From: Agromyces fucosus
GTDB lineage: Bacteria; Actinomycetota; Actinomycetes; Actinomycetales; Microbacteriaceae
DNA length: 64,000 nucleotides
Direction of reading: 5' to 3'
Assembly (NCBI RefSeq): GCF_004134865.1
Contig: NZ_SDPO01000001.1
Coordinates: forward strand, 372,001 to 436,000
Shown: positions 53,439-62,687 of the stretch, in pieces
Layout: the number at the start of each line of letters is the position of its first letter
How positions within the stretch are numbered: position 1 is the first letter of the stretch
The notes under the pieces: generated by a model
Told to the model about the DNA's origin: nothing
The model's database searches: none
Seen by the model: only the letters and a program-made list of their open reading frames with translations
Made by a program: the position numbers and the translations under genes

Positions 53439-55626
53439 GGGCATTGCCGGCATCCACCGCGAGCCGGTGGATGGGAAGCCCGCCGATCATGAGCACTGCG
53501 GTCGGATTCGTCAGCATCCCGACCGTCGCGCCGGTCGGATCCGCGGCGCGAAGCTCGTCGAGCAGCATCGCGCCGGCGATCGGGTGGTCCAGCCATTCGA
53601 CCAGGGTCGAATGCGGGGTCAGCGGCAGGTCTGGTTCCGTTGCGTCGATCTCGACGGCGACGCTCTGGCGGAGGTCGCGGGATGACGCCCCGAAGGCGAA
53701 CACGTGCGTTCCGCCGTCGGCGACCCACTGCCCCGCGGCCTCATCCCAACGCTCGATCGAGCGGCGGTCGACGCGTACCGAGACCGATCCGGACGCGCCC
53801 GGCTCGAGCTCGATGGCCGCGAACCCGGCGAGCGTTCGCACGGGCCGGCGGACCTGGGACTCGGGCGGGGACACGTACACCTGCACGACCGCACGAGCGG
53901 CCCGTGTACCGGTGTTCCGGACGGTCGTGCTTGCGACCCAGCCGGAGCCGTCGGGCGTGACATCCGCGTCGTCGAACTCGAACGTCGTGTAGGTCAGTCC
54001 GTGGCCGAAGGGATACGCGACCGGCGACCCGGCGCTGTCGTGCCCGCGGTATCCAACGAACACGCCCTCGCCGTAGACGCTGCGGCCGGCCTCACCCGGG
54101 AAGCTCAGGTAGCTCGGCGAATCCGAGAGCGCGAGCGGCACCGTCTCGGCGAGCCGACCGGAGGGCGCCACCGCGCCTACGAGCAGTCCGGCGAGGGCGT
54201 CGGAGACGCCCTGTCCGGCCAGTCCGGCCAGGAGGATCGCATCGACGTACGGGCGCCAGGGCTCGAGCGAGACCACGCCGCCGGCGATCACGACTACCAC
54301 CGTGCTGGGAGCGGCGAGGGCGACCCTGCTGATGAGTCGGACCTGCGCCTCCGGCAGGTCCATCGTGGTGCGGTCGTAGCCCTCAGATTCAGCGGTCTCG
54401 GGAAGTCCGACGATGACGACGGCGACATCGGATGCAGCGGCGACGCGGACCGCCTCGGCGAGCAGTTCATCGCTCGTCGTGACGGCATCTGGCAGGTACC
54501 CGGGCGCGTGATCCACGGTGCCGACGAGCGGGCGGAGCGCCTCGACGATCGAACCGGCCGCGGGAGCGTTGACGCCGGCGCTTCCGGCGCCTTGGATCCG
54601 CGGCTCGTCGGCGAGGGCGCCGATGACGCCGACCCGAGCGGCACCGCCCAAGGGCAGCGTCTCGTGCTCGTTCCTGACGAGCACGGCTGCCTTCCGAGCC
54701 GCCTCGACGGCGAGCGCGGCCGCACGTTCGCGGTCGACCGGGCGCGCGTCAGCTCGTGCCACGACCCGTTCGCCGAGTGCGATGATCCGCTCGGCGGACC
54801 GACGCACGACGGACTCGTCGAGCACGCCCGCTCGCACCGCCTCGACGATCTGCGCGTCGGATGCCCCCGAGGTCGACGGCATCTCGAGGTCGAGACCGGC
54901 GCTGACGGCGCGGACGCGGTCCTCGACCGCACCCCAGTCGGAGACCACGACCCCGTCGAAACCCCACTCCTCGCGCAGGACGCCGGTGAGCAGGCGTCGG
55001 TCTTCGCTCACGTAGGAGCCGTTCACCCGGTTGTAGGACGCCATCACGAGCCAGGGCTTCGCCTCGGTGACGACGGCCTCGAAGGCCGCGAGGTAGAGCT
55101 CCCGCAAGGCGCGTTCGGAGACCTCGGCGCTCACGCGCATGCGGTCGGTCTCCTGGTTGTTCGCGACGAAGTGCTTGACGCAGGCGCCGACGCCCGCATC
55201 CTGCACGCCGCGGACGAAGGCCGTTGCGAGGCGAGCGGTGAGCAGGGGGTCTTCGGAGTAGTACTCGAAGTTGCGGCCGCCGAGCGGCGAGCGCTTGAGG
55301 TTCATGCCGGGGCTCAGCAGCACGTCGGCGCCCGCAGCGCGTGCCTCGTCACCGATCGCACGGGCGACGCGTTCGACGAGCTCCGGATCCCAGCTCGACG
55401 CCAACGCGGACGACGTCGGGAAACAGGTCGCGGGTATCTTTCCCGACCAGTCGGGCAGGTTCATGGCGACGCCGTTGGATCCGTCGGTCATCATCACGGC
55501 GCGGATGCCGCGCTCCGGCAACGCCTTCGTCGAGGCGAAGTCGGCGCCCGACAGCAGGCTCGCCGCATCTTCGAGTGGGAGCTCGGCAGAGAGCGCCTCG
55601 GCGCTCGCGCTCGCGTTCGCGCTCAT
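53350..55626 (-). CDS. Beta-glucosidase, glycoside hydrolase family 3
   Basis: 758-residue GH3 enzyme with the usual three domains. The TIM-barrel part shows MMTDGSNGVAMN, KHFVANNQETDR, and the nucleophile Asp in GVVVSDWGAVEDR; the alpha/beta sandwich follows (VGVIGALAD, IVGLPETAESEGYDR), and a fibronectin-III-like C-terminal domain with YPFGHGLTYTTF. It would remove terminal beta-glucose (or xylose) from glycosides. No signal peptide is visible. It is last in the ABC importer-GH78 operon (ATGA overlap) and its 3' end overlaps the convergent IclR gene by 89 bases. Confidence 0.9.
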   Translation of the reverse strand: MSANASASAEALSAELPLEDAASLLSGADFASTKALPERGIRAVMMTDGSNGVAMNLPDWSGKIPATCFPTSSALASSWDPELVERVARAIGDEARAAGADVLLSPGMNLKRSPLGGRNFEYYSEDPLLTARLATAFVRGVQDAGVGACVKHFVANNQETDRMRVSAEVSERALRELYLAAFEAVVTEAKPWLVMASYNRVNGSYVSEDRRLLTGVLREEWGFDGVVVSDWGAVEDRVRAVSAGLDLEMPSTSGASDAQIVEAVRAGVLDESVVRRSAERIIALGERVVARADARPVDRERAAALAVEAARKAAVLVRNEHETLPLGGAARVGVIGALADEPRIQGAGSAGVNAPAAGSIVEALRPLVGTVDHAPGYLPDAVTTSDELLAEAVRVAAASDVAVVIVGLPETAESEGYDRTTMDLPEAQVRLISRVALAAPSTVVVVIAGGVVSLEPWRPYVDAILLAGLAGQGVSDALAGLLVGAVAPSGRLAETVPLALSDSPSYLSFPGEAGRSVYGEGVFVGYRGHDSAGSPVAYPFGHGLTYTTFEFDDADVTPDGSGWVASTTVRNTGTRAARAVVQVYVSPPESQVRRPVRTLAGFAAIELEPGASGSVSVRVDRRSIERWDEAAGQWVADGGTHVFAFGASSRDLRQSVAVEIDATEPDLPLTPHSTLVEWLDHPIAGAMLLDELRAADPTGATVGMLTNPTAVLMIGGLPIHRLAVDAGNALSEELLLRVSAAAAGSQDRPGTASTRPTS

Positions 55627-58274
55627 CGTGAACCCTCCAGCATCATCTGCGCGCGTTCCTCGGGATTGTGGATGTTCCATCTTCGCGGTCGAGCAGCATC
55701 CTCGTCGGGTGTCCGATGGGCGAACTCGAACCGGTGGGCACCGGCCCCCACGGTCTCCACGTGGTCGGTTCCATCCGGCACGACCACCTCGGCGGTGACC
55801 CCGACCGGGATACGAAGTTCGACCGTCATGCGGCCGCCCGCGCGGACCCATTCGCACGAGATCGTGCCGAATGGGCTGTCGTGACGCACCGACGCGCGTC
55901 CGAGTCCCCCGCCGGGCCGCGGCGCGATGCGCACCCGCCGGTAGCCGGGTTCCAACTCCTCGAGCCCGCCGACGATCCGGTGGAGGAAGTCCGCCACCGC
56001 TCCGAGGGCGTAGTGGTTGAAGGACGTCATCTCGCCGGGGTTGATGCGGCCGTCGGGCAACATGCTGTCCCAGCGCTCCCAGACCGTGGTCGCTCCCATC
56101 GTCACGGCGTACAGCCACGATGGCGCTTCGGTGCGGAGGAGCAGGTGATAGGCGTCGTCGAGGTGGCCGGTCGAGGTGAGTGCATCGCACACGATCGGCG
56201 TCCCGACGAATCCCGTGGCGATCAGGTGATCGCCCTCGGCAACGAGAACCGCGAGGCGCTCACCTGCCTCGCGATACTGGTCGCCCTCGAGCAGTTCGAA
56301 GGCGATCGCCACCGAAAGGGCGGTCACCGTGTCGCTGACGACCCTGCCCGAGGGCGCGACGTAGTTCGTGCGGAAAGCCGTCGCTGCGAGGTCGGCGATG
56401 TGCGCGTAGCGCGCCACCGCGGCCGTGTCGCCGAGGAGTTCCGCGGCAGCCAGCACCAACCGCGCGGTGCGCGCGTGGTACGCCGTCGCGACGAGGCTGG
56501 CATCTGTTCGAGAGTCGCCTGGGCGTTCGGGCGGTGCCGCGGGATCGAGCCAGTCCCCGAGTTGGAAGCCCTCGTTCCAATGCCCCGTCTCGTGCGTGAG
56601 CGCGAAGACCTGCTCCACCCACGCGCGCATGCTGTCGAAATGGGTGCGCAGGAGCTCGAGATCCCCGGTGCGGCGGTAGAGGGTCCACGGCACGATCACG
56701 GCCGCATCACCCCAGGCCGCGGCGGGGTCCACGGGGAAGCCGCAGTCGATCCACGGGTGGAAGTTCAGCACCGATCCCGTTACCTGCTGCTCGGCGGCGA
56801 GGTCCCGAAGCCAGTTCTCGAGCACGCCCGTGGCATCGAACAGGTACGACGCAGTCGGCGCGAAGACCTGGATGTCACCGCTCCAGCCGAGCCGTTCGTC
56901 GCGCTGGGGGCAGTCGGTCGGCAGGTCGACGAAGTTGTCTCGCATGCTCCAGACGACGTTCTCGTGGAAGCGGTCGAGCAATGGGTGGTCTGCCTCGAAC
57001 CAGCCGGTCCGGCGCATGTCGGAGTGGACGACGAGGGCCTCGATGCCGTCGGTGCCGGCATCGGCCGGCCATCCGATGATCTCGGCGTACCGGAAGCCGT
57101 GCAGTGTGAACCTCGGGGTCCAGGTGACGGGCTCGGCGGTGGCGAACGTATAGGCGTCCTCGGACGTGGCCGAACGGAGCGGGCGGAGCGCCAGCTCCCC
57201 GGCCTCGAGTACCTCGGCGTGCCGAAGGGTCACGGTCTCCCCCGGCGTTCCGGCCACGGTGAATCGCAGTTTGCCCGCGATGTTCTGGCCGAAGTCGAGC
57301 AGGAGGCGGCCGTCGTCTCGCCGTTCCGCGGTGACGGGACGGATCGACTCGATCACCCGCACGGGTGGTCCGGTCGGTGCCTCGAGCACGGCGGAGAACT
57401 GCCGACGCGGAAGCGTGTTCGCGGCCTCCCAGTCGTCGGCGGCGAATCCCGGCGCGGACCAGCCGTCGGGCTCGAGGCGGGCATCGTGGCGTTCCCCCTC
57501 GTACAGCCCGGTGGCGACGATGGGCGCTGGTGCGTGCGTCCAGTGCAGCGGAACGACGCGCACGCCGCGGTCGTCTTCGATCTCGAGCTGCAGCAGGAGC
57601 GAGACATCCGTGCCGTAGTTGTCCCACAGCCCGCCGTTGAACCCGAGCCTGCCGCGGTACCAGCCGTCGGCGAGCCAGGCGCCGATCGCATTCCGCCCCT
57701 CGGCCAGCGTCTCGGTGAGGTCGAGCGTGCGATAGCGGAGGCGATGGAGGTAGCTCGACCATCCGGGCGCGAGCACCTCGTCGGATGCCGCGGCGCCGTT
57801 CACCTCGAGATCGTAGACGCCGTGCGCCGTCGCGTAGACCCGTGCCCGGCGCACGCGTCCCTCGACGTCGAACTCCGCACGCAGGAGGGTTGCGGCTCGC
57901 GCGCCGTCGTGCGGCGCATGCAGGGATGGGGAGACCCAGTCCACGACCCAGTCTGCGACGTCGAGGAGTCCGGCTTCGACCCGGACCGGTGCGCTCCAGG
58001 CGGTGGGCGCCTCGTCGCCGACGAGATGGGAGCGAACGCTCACGTGTGCCGCTTCGCGGGACCGGAGCGGCCGTGCAGGCCAGGGCTGGTAGAGCGTGTC
58101 GGTGGAATCCACGACGACCGTCGTCGATTCATCAGCGCCGATGAAGCTCACCTCGACCTCGTACGCGCGCTGCGAACGCTCGCCGCTCAGGGCCCAGCTC
58201 AGGCGAGGGGCGGCGACGCCGATCCCGAGTGTGGCGGCAGCGTGCTCGAGCCGGAGGCCCTCGATGCCGGTCAT
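55623..58274 (-). CDS. Alpha-L-rhamnosidase, glycoside hydrolase family 78 (second)
   Basis: 883-residue GH78 enzyme. Family features are LRLEHAAATLGIGVAAPRLSWAL at the N-terminus, WYRGRLGFNGG, RLLLDFGQNIAGKL, HGFRYAEI, the acidic active-site block DCPQRDERLGWSGDIQVF, WGDAAVIVPW and SFNHYALGAVADFL. It differs clearly from the first GH78 at 21461, so the two probably take different rhamnosides. It overlaps both the permease before it and the GH3 gene after it by four bases, and lacks a signal peptide, so its substrate is imported by the ABC system. Confidence 0.92.
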   Translation of the reverse strand: MTGIEGLRLEHAAATLGIGVAAPRLSWALSGERSQRAYEVEVSFIGADESTTVVVDSTDTLYQPWPARPLRSREAAHVSVRSHLVGDEAPTAWSAPVRVEAGLLDVADWVVDWVSPSLHAPHDGARAATLLRAEFDVEGRVRRARVYATAHGVYDLEVNGAAASDEVLAPGWSSYLHRLRYRTLDLTETLAEGRNAIGAWLADGWYRGRLGFNGGLWDNYGTDVSLLLQLEIEDDRGVRVVPLHWTHAPAPIVATGLYEGERHDARLEPDGWSAPGFAADDWEAANTLPRRQFSAVLEAPTGPPVRVIESIRPVTAERRDDGRLLLDFGQNIAGKLRFTVAGTPGETVTLRHAEVLEAGELALRPLRSATSEDAYTFATAEPVTWTPRFTLHGFRYAEIIGWPADAGTDGIEALVVHSDMRRTGWFEADHPLLDRFHENVVWSMRDNFVDLPTDCPQRDERLGWSGDIQVFAPTASYLFDATGVLENWLRDLAAEQQVTGSVLNFHPWIDCGFPVDPAAAWGDAAVIVPWTLYRRTGDLELLRTHFDSMRAWVEQVFALTHETGHWNEGFQLGDWLDPAAPPERPGDSRTDASLVATAYHARTARLVLAAAELLGDTAAVARYAHIADLAATAFRTNYVAPSGRVVSDTVTALSVAIAFELLEGDQYREAGERLAVLVAEGDHLIATGFVGTPIVCDALTSTGHLDDAYHLLLRTEAPSWLYAVTMGATTVWERWDSMLPDGRINPGEMTSFNHYALGAVADFLHRIVGGLEELEPGYRRVRIAPRPGGGLGRASVRHDSPFGTISCEWVRAGGRMTVELRIPVGVTAEVVVPDGTDHVETVGAGAHRFEFAHRTPDEDAARPRRWNIHNPEERAQMMLEGSR

Positions 58275-59137
58275 CCCTTCACCGAGCCCGCCGTGAGGCC
58301 CTTCATCACGCGCTGGTTCAGGAAGAGGTAGATCGCGAGCGTGCCGATGACGTTGACCGCGATGGCCGCGAACGTCGGGCCGTACTGGATCTGCCCGAAC
58401 TGCCCGGTGAAGTTCAGGAGGCCCACCTGGATGGTTCGGAGGTCGTCGCGGGTCGTGAACGTCAGGGCGATGAGCAGGTCGTTCCAGATGAAGAAGAACT
58501 GCACGAGCGCGACGGTGAAGATCGCGTTGCGCACGAGCGGGAAGCCGATCGTCCAGAACATCCGGAAGATGTTCGCCCCGTCGAGGGTCGCGGCCTCGAA
58601 GATCTCGCGCGGCACGGAGCGGAAGTAGGTCGCCATCATGAACACCGTGAGCGGCAGGCCGATCGCGGTGTACGTGATGATGAGCGGCCAGAGCGAACCG
58701 GTGAGGCCGGCACGGAAGTAGATCGTGAACAGCGGCAGCAGGATCATCTGGCCCGGGATCATGATGCCCGCGAGGAACGCCAGGAGCACGGGCCCGCGAC
58801 CCTTCCACACCATCACCTCGAGGGCGAAGCCTGCGGCCACGCCGAACACGATGGTGAAGAAGAGCGCGGGGACGACCGCGAGCACGCTGTTGCGGATGTA
58901 GACCCCGAGGTTGCCGGTGGTCCACGCCTCGACGTAATTGCTGAAGTTCGTCCAGTCCTCAGGCAGCGCCCACGTCGGGTTGTTGAGGAACTCCTCCTGC
59001 GTCTTCAGCGACCCGGTGAGGAGCCAGAACAGCGGATAGACCACGACGACGAGCAGAATCCCGACGATGATCCAGACGGGGATGCGTCGAACGAAGCTGA
59101 TGAGGCGTGGCGAGCGATCGGTGAAGGTTGCGGTCAT
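58271..59137 (-). CDS. ABC sugar transporter permease (MalG/CUT1 type)
   Basis: 288-residue membrane subunit with six predicted helices. The EAA-loop is EIFEAATLDGANIFRMFWTIGFPL, the CUT1 signature, and the C-terminal LNQRVMKGLTAGSVKG is typical of MalG-like proteins. It forms the channel together with the preceding permease. No ATPase gene is present in this operon, so a shared MsiK-like ATPase encoded elsewhere is expected, as is usual for actinobacterial CUT1 systems. It starts three bases after the first permease stop. Confidence 0.9.
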   Translation of the reverse strand: MTATFTDRSPRLISFVRRIPVWIIVGILLVVVVYPLFWLLTGSLKTQEEFLNNPTWALPEDWTNFSNYVEAWTTGNLGVYIRNSVLAVVPALFFTIVFGVAAGFALEVMVWKGRGPVLLAFLAGIMIPGQMILLPLFTIYFRAGLTGSLWPLIITYTAIGLPLTVFMMATYFRSVPREIFEAATLDGANIFRMFWTIGFPLVRNAIFTVALVQFFFIWNDLLIALTFTTRDDLRTIQVGLLNFTGQFGQIQYGPTFAAIAVNVIGTLAIYLFLNQRVMKGLTAGSVKG

Positions 59138-59140
59138 GGT

Positions 59141-60025
59141 TCAGCCCTTGGTCAGATCGCGGCGCGAGGAACGGAAGATGAAGATCGTGACGAGCAGGCA
59201 GATGATCGTCAGCAGCAGTGCGATCGAGCTTCCGTACCCGTACTCGCCGTAGGTGAAGGAGGTCTGGTACATGTACAGGGTCAGCGGGGTGGTCGTGTTG
59301 CCCGGCCCGCCGCCCGTGAGCGCAAGCACCGAGTCGAAGACCTTGAGCGTGCCGTTGACGCTGAAGATGATCGAGGAGAGCAGCACGGGGAGTGAGAGCG
59401 GGATCACGATGTGGCGCACGAGCCGCCATCCGGATGCCCCGTCCAGCCGTGCGGACTCGAACAGGTCGTCGGGGATGTCGACGAGGCCGGCGTAGAGCAG
59501 CACCGCGTAGAAGCCCATCGAGCGCCAGAGGTCCATGAGGATGAGCACGAGGAACGCGGTGTCGGGCGAGGCGAACCAGTCGACTGACGGGATGCCGACG
59601 AGGTTCAGCAGGTCGTTCACCAGGCCGTTGACCGGCGCGATCTTGAACAGCTCCTGGAAGAGCAGGGCGACGGCGACCGTGGGCAGCACGACGGGGAAGA
59701 ACGCCAAGGTTCGAATGAGGCTCGACGCCTTGCGGAGCCAGAACACGTAGATGAGCGCGAGCAGGTAGCCGAAGCCGACCTGGGCGACGGTCAGCACCAC
59801 CGCGTACTTCAGGGTGAACACCAGCGCGTCGGCGATCTTCGGATCGTTGAAGAGCTCGACGAAGTTGTCGATTCCGACGAACTCGAAGCCCGTGATCGGG
59901 TTGCCTTCGAACACCGTGTAGCCGAGCGACCAGAAGATCGGCACGAGCATGACGAGCGTGTAGACGAGCAGGGCGGGGCCCAGGAGGATGAGGATGGCGC
60001 GCGGGTCGCCGAGGACGCGGTTCAC
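59141..60025 (-). CDS. ABC sugar transporter permease (MalF/CUT1 type)
   Basis: 294-residue permease with six predicted helices (ILILLGPALLVYTLVMLVPI first) and the EAA-loop DLFESARLDGASGWRLVRHIVIPL. GTG at 60025 is chosen because the cytosolic N-terminus then has the usual short length before helix 1; the ribosome site is weak, which may lower its expression relative to the binding protein. A strong stem-loop lies between the two genes. Confidence 0.88.
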   Translation of the reverse strand: MNRVLGDPRAILILLGPALLVYTLVMLVPIFWSLGYTVFEGNPITGFEFVGIDNFVELFNDPKIADALVFTLKYAVVLTVAQVGFGYLLALIYVFWLRKASSLIRTLAFFPVVLPTVAVALLFQELFKIAPVNGLVNDLLNLVGIPSVDWFASPDTAFLVLILMDLWRSMGFYAVLLYAGLVDIPDDLFESARLDGASGWRLVRHIVIPLSLPVLLSSIIFSVNGTLKVFDSVLALTGGGPGNTTTPLTLYMYQTSFTYGEYGYGSSIALLLTIICLLVTIFIFRSSRRDLTKG

Positions 60026-60049
60026 AGGGTTGCTTTCGATCGGGATGTG

Positions 60050-60083
60050 GGCCGGAGGTCGCGTGCGGGCGCGACCTCCGGCC
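60050..60083 (-). promoter_or_regulatory. Perfect 14-bp stem-loop between binding-protein and permease genes
   Basis: Arms ggccggaggtcgcg and cgcgacctccggcc with a six-base loop, placed 15 bases after the binding-protein stop and 24 before the permease start. Like the malE-malF intergenic hairpins, it may stabilise the upstream message and reduce read-through so that more binding protein than permease is made. No T-run follows. Confidence 0.6.
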
Positions 60084-60098
60084 TGTTCGGGTGGGGAG

Positions 60099-61403
60099 CT
60101 ACTCGAGGTCCGCCTGGACCATCTCCATGAACTCCTCGGGCGAGATCGCACCGGTCACGAGCTGCGACGCGTTGGTCTGGCTCGTGGTGGCCGCCTTCGC
60201 GTTGAACAGGGCCTCGAACCAGAGCACGCTCTGCGTGGTCGCGTCGATCTTCTCCTGCACCGCCTGCGTGAGCGGCGGCAGGTCCTCGACCGGTTCGTTG
60301 ACGGCGAAGCCGGTGATGACGCCCTGCTCGCCGAGCGAGGTCGAGCCGAAGTTCTCGGCGAAGCAGCCGAGCCACGCCGAGACGTCGCCGCCGTAGCTCG
60401 CCTCGGAGAGCGCGAGCGGCACGCCGACGTTTGCCGCGAGCTGGTCACGGCTGCCTTCGCCGCCTTCGACGTGGGGGAACGGCATGAAGCCGATGTTCTC
60501 CGCGCCGATCTTGTTCTGCTCGGGGTCGTTGAAGTTCGCGAGGATCCAACTGCCCATGTAGAACATGCCGGCTTCGCCCGTGAGGAACTGGTTGACGGCG
60601 GTCATGTAGTCGATCGAGCCGACCGACGGGCCGAAGTACCCTTCCTTGCCGAGGTCGGCGACAGCTGCCGCCGCTTCGACGTATTCAGGGTCGGTGAGTG
60701 AGGCCTCGCCATCGATGACCTTCTGCAGGGCATCCGGGCCGATGGTGCGGAACAGGTAGTTGCCGACGAGACGCGTGAGCGGCCAGCCATCCTGACCGTC
60801 GGCGGAGAACGCCGTGACGCCCGCCGCGCTCAGCTTCGCCGCAGCATCCGTCAACTCGTCCCAAGTGGTCGGCTCCTCGATGCCGTTCTCGGCGAAGAGC
60901 TGCTTGTTGTACCAGATGCCCTCGACGTTGAACTCGGTCGGGAGCACGTAGACGTCCCCGCCGTAGAGTGCCTCGATGGTGGAGCGAGCTGCGGGGATGA
61001 TCGCGTTGCTCTGGTCGAGCTCCTCGAGTGCCGCATCGACATCGACGAGCTTGCCGCCGTCATTGAGGTCCTTGGCGACCTGCGGCGAATTGCCGCTGGC
61101 GAAGAGCACCGGCAGCGCGTTCTGACCGGCGAGCAGTTGGAGCTGCTGGTCGTAGCTGGCCTGCGGCTGGGTGGTGATGTCGAGCGGGAGCGCCTCGTTC
61201 TCAGCAGAGCAGCTGCCGGTGCTGAGCGAGGTCAGCGTGTCCTGGATGCTCGTGTTCTCAGCGAACGACAGGTACGTGAAGTCCGTCGGCGCCGCGGTCT
61301 CGCCGCCGCTGTCGCCCGAACAGGCGGTCAGCAGGAGCGCGGTGGCCCCGACTCCCGCGATGAGCGGCGCGAGTCGTCGCGCTCGGATACGTGCTGTGGT
61401 CAC
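60099..61403 (-). CDS. ABC sugar transporter substrate-binding lipoprotein (CUT1)
   Basis: 434-residue binding protein of the MalE/UgpB type, anchored by a lipoprotein signal: positively charged start, hydrophobic LAPLIAGVGATALLL and lipobox LTAC with the lipidated cysteine at about residue 28. The later FNVEGIWYNKQLFAENGIEEPTTWDEL segment is the family's hinge region. It captures a sugar or glycoside outside the cell; the downstream GH78 and GH3 genes suggest a rhamnose-containing glycoside. The GTG at 61403 has a near-perfect AAGGAGGA. A LacI-type operator lies 33 bases upstream. Confidence 0.92.
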   Translation of the reverse strand: MTTARIRARRLAPLIAGVGATALLLTACSGDSGGETAAPTDFTYLSFAENTSIQDTLTSLSTGSCSAENEALPLDITTQPQASYDQQLQLLAGQNALPVLFASGNSPQVAKDLNDGGKLVDVDAALEELDQSNAIIPAARSTIEALYGGDVYVLPTEFNVEGIWYNKQLFAENGIEEPTTWDELTDAAAKLSAAGVTAFSADGQDGWPLTRLVGNYLFRTIGPDALQKVIDGEASLTDPEYVEAAAAVADLGKEGYFGPSVGSIDYMTAVNQFLTGEAGMFYMGSWILANFNDPEQNKIGAENIGFMPFPHVEGGEGSRDQLAANVGVPLALSEASYGGDVSAWLGCFAENFGSTSLGEQGVITGFAVNEPVEDLPPLTQAVQEKIDATTQSVLWFEALFNAKAATTSQTNASQLVTGAISPEEFMEMVQADLE

Positions 61404-61435
61404 AGTTCCTCCTTGAATGCGGCCGCGCTCTCGAG

Positions 61436-61449
61436 TTGTAGCGCTGCAA
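61436..61449. promoter_or_regulatory. LacI-type operator upstream of the ABC-GH78-GH3 operon
   Basis: The 14 bases ttgtagcgctgcaa form a palindrome with one mismatched pair around the AGCGCT core, the classic LacI/CRE form. A -10-like TAGCAT on the minus strand (61458-61453) lies directly before it, so the site would cover the transcription start. Confidence 0.68.
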
Positions 61450-61559
61450 GAGGATGCTAGGCGGATGCACCGTGCGCCGCCGCGGCCCAGCCGTGTTTTC
61501 GGGCATCCGTATCCTGATACCCGCTATCGAACCTACGAATACCCGCGTCGTTGCGTGGC

Positions 61560-61573
61560 TTGGAACGCTGCAA
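61560..61573. promoter_or_regulatory. Second LacI-type operator, upstream of the lacI gene
   Basis: ttggaacgctgcaa differs from the first operator at two of 14 positions and lies 21 bases before the LacI start codon. One copy near each divergent start suggests autoregulation plus control of the importer operon. Confidence 0.6.
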
Positions 61574-61593
61574 CGATCGCGTACGCTGTGCTC

Positions 61594-62661
61594 ATGACGA
61601 TCACCTCGACGATGAGTTCCGGCGACCAGAGAGCACCCGGTGCGTCGAGCACCGGAACCGCGGGCATCGCCGATGTCGCCTCTCTCGCCGGCGTCTCCCA
61701 GTCGACCGTGTCGAACGTCCTGAACCACCGCGAACGGGTCGCCGCCGAGACGATCGACCGCGTCGAACGTGCCATTTCGATGCTGGGTTACGTGCCGAAC
61801 GGAGCCGCTCGATCCCTCGCCGCCGGGCGCTCCAGGTCCATCGGGCTCGTGCTCTCCGACCTCGGCAACTCACTGTTCGTCGACATCGCCCGCGGCGCTG
61901 AACGCGCAGCTGAGGAGCACGGGCTGTCGCTGCTCGTGGCCAATGCCGACGGCCGCCTCGAGCGCGAGGACCGGTACGTCGACCTGTTCACCGAGTCGCG
62001 CGTGCTCGGCACGCTGCTCACGCTGAACGACGAAACGCACTACAGGGCGCTCTCCACGCGCCGGGCGCGCGGCACGGTGCTGACCCTGCTCAACTTCCAC
62101 GCGGATGCCGCGGCGTTCTGCAGCGCCTACTTCGACAACGAGGCCGGCGGCCGATTGGCGACGCAGCACTTGCTCGACACGGGCCGCTCCCGGCTCGTGT
62201 TCGTGGGCGGTCCCAGCGCGCTCCAGCCCGTGGCCGATCGCCGCGAGGGTTTCCGGAGAACGCTCGCGGCGAGCGGCATCCGCCCCGTCGACGAGCTCTC
62301 GCCCGACGGCATCAATCGGGCTGACGGGTGGAAGGTCGGCCACGCCCTTGCGGCCCGCGTCGTCACCGGGGAGATCGACGGCGTGGTCGCGGCATCCGAC
62401 CTGCTCGCCGCCGGCATCGTGCAGGCCTTCACCGAATCGAGCGGCATCGGCGTCCCAGACATCGTCGGGGTCATCGGGTACGACAACAACCAAGCAGCCT
62501 GGGATTCGCCGATCCAGATCTCGACCATCAGCCAGCCGGGTGCCGAGCTGGGGTATGCGGGCGTGGGCCTGCTCCTCGACGACCTCGATTCGGGCGAACA
62601 CGAGCATCGCGCCGTTCGACTGGAACCTTCGCTCGTGATACGACAGAGCACGGGGCGCTAG
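61594..62661 (+). CDS. LacI-family regulator of the ABC-rhamnosidase operon
   Basis: 355-residue LacI-type repressor. After a ~25-residue polar extension comes the headpiece GIADVASLAGVSQSTVSNVLNHRERV, the hinge ARSLAAGRSRSIGLVL and the sugar-binding effector domain ending RLEPSLVIRQST. Divergent from the binding-protein gene, with matching operators on both sides of the gap. The ATG at 61594 has no clear ribosome site; another ATG lies at 61612. The effector is probably the imported glycoside or a product. Confidence 0.88.
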   Translation: MTITSTMSSGDQRAPGASSTGTAGIADVASLAGVSQSTVSNVLNHRERVAAETIDRVERAISMLGYVPNGAARSLAAGRSRSIGLVLSDLGNSLFVDIARGAERAAEEHGLSLLVANADGRLEREDRYVDLFTESRVLGTLLTLNDETHYRALSTRRARGTVLTLLNFHADAAAFCSAYFDNEAGGRLATQHLLDTGRSRLVFVGGPSALQPVADRREGFRRTLAASGIRPVDELSPDGINRADGWKVGHALAARVVTGEIDGVVAASDLLAAGIVQAFTESSGIGVPDIVGVIGYDNNQAAWDSPIQISTISQPGAELGYAGVGLLLDDLDSGEHEHRAVRLEPSLVIRQSTGR

Positions 62662-62687
62662 CCCGCCGAGGTGAAGGGACCGTGTCG

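Noticed and set aside
55668..58331. Plus-strand frame of about 890 codons opposite the second GH78 gene
   Set aside because: No motif, composition typical of an antisense shadow, and it lies fully within a gene with conserved GH78 active-site blocks.
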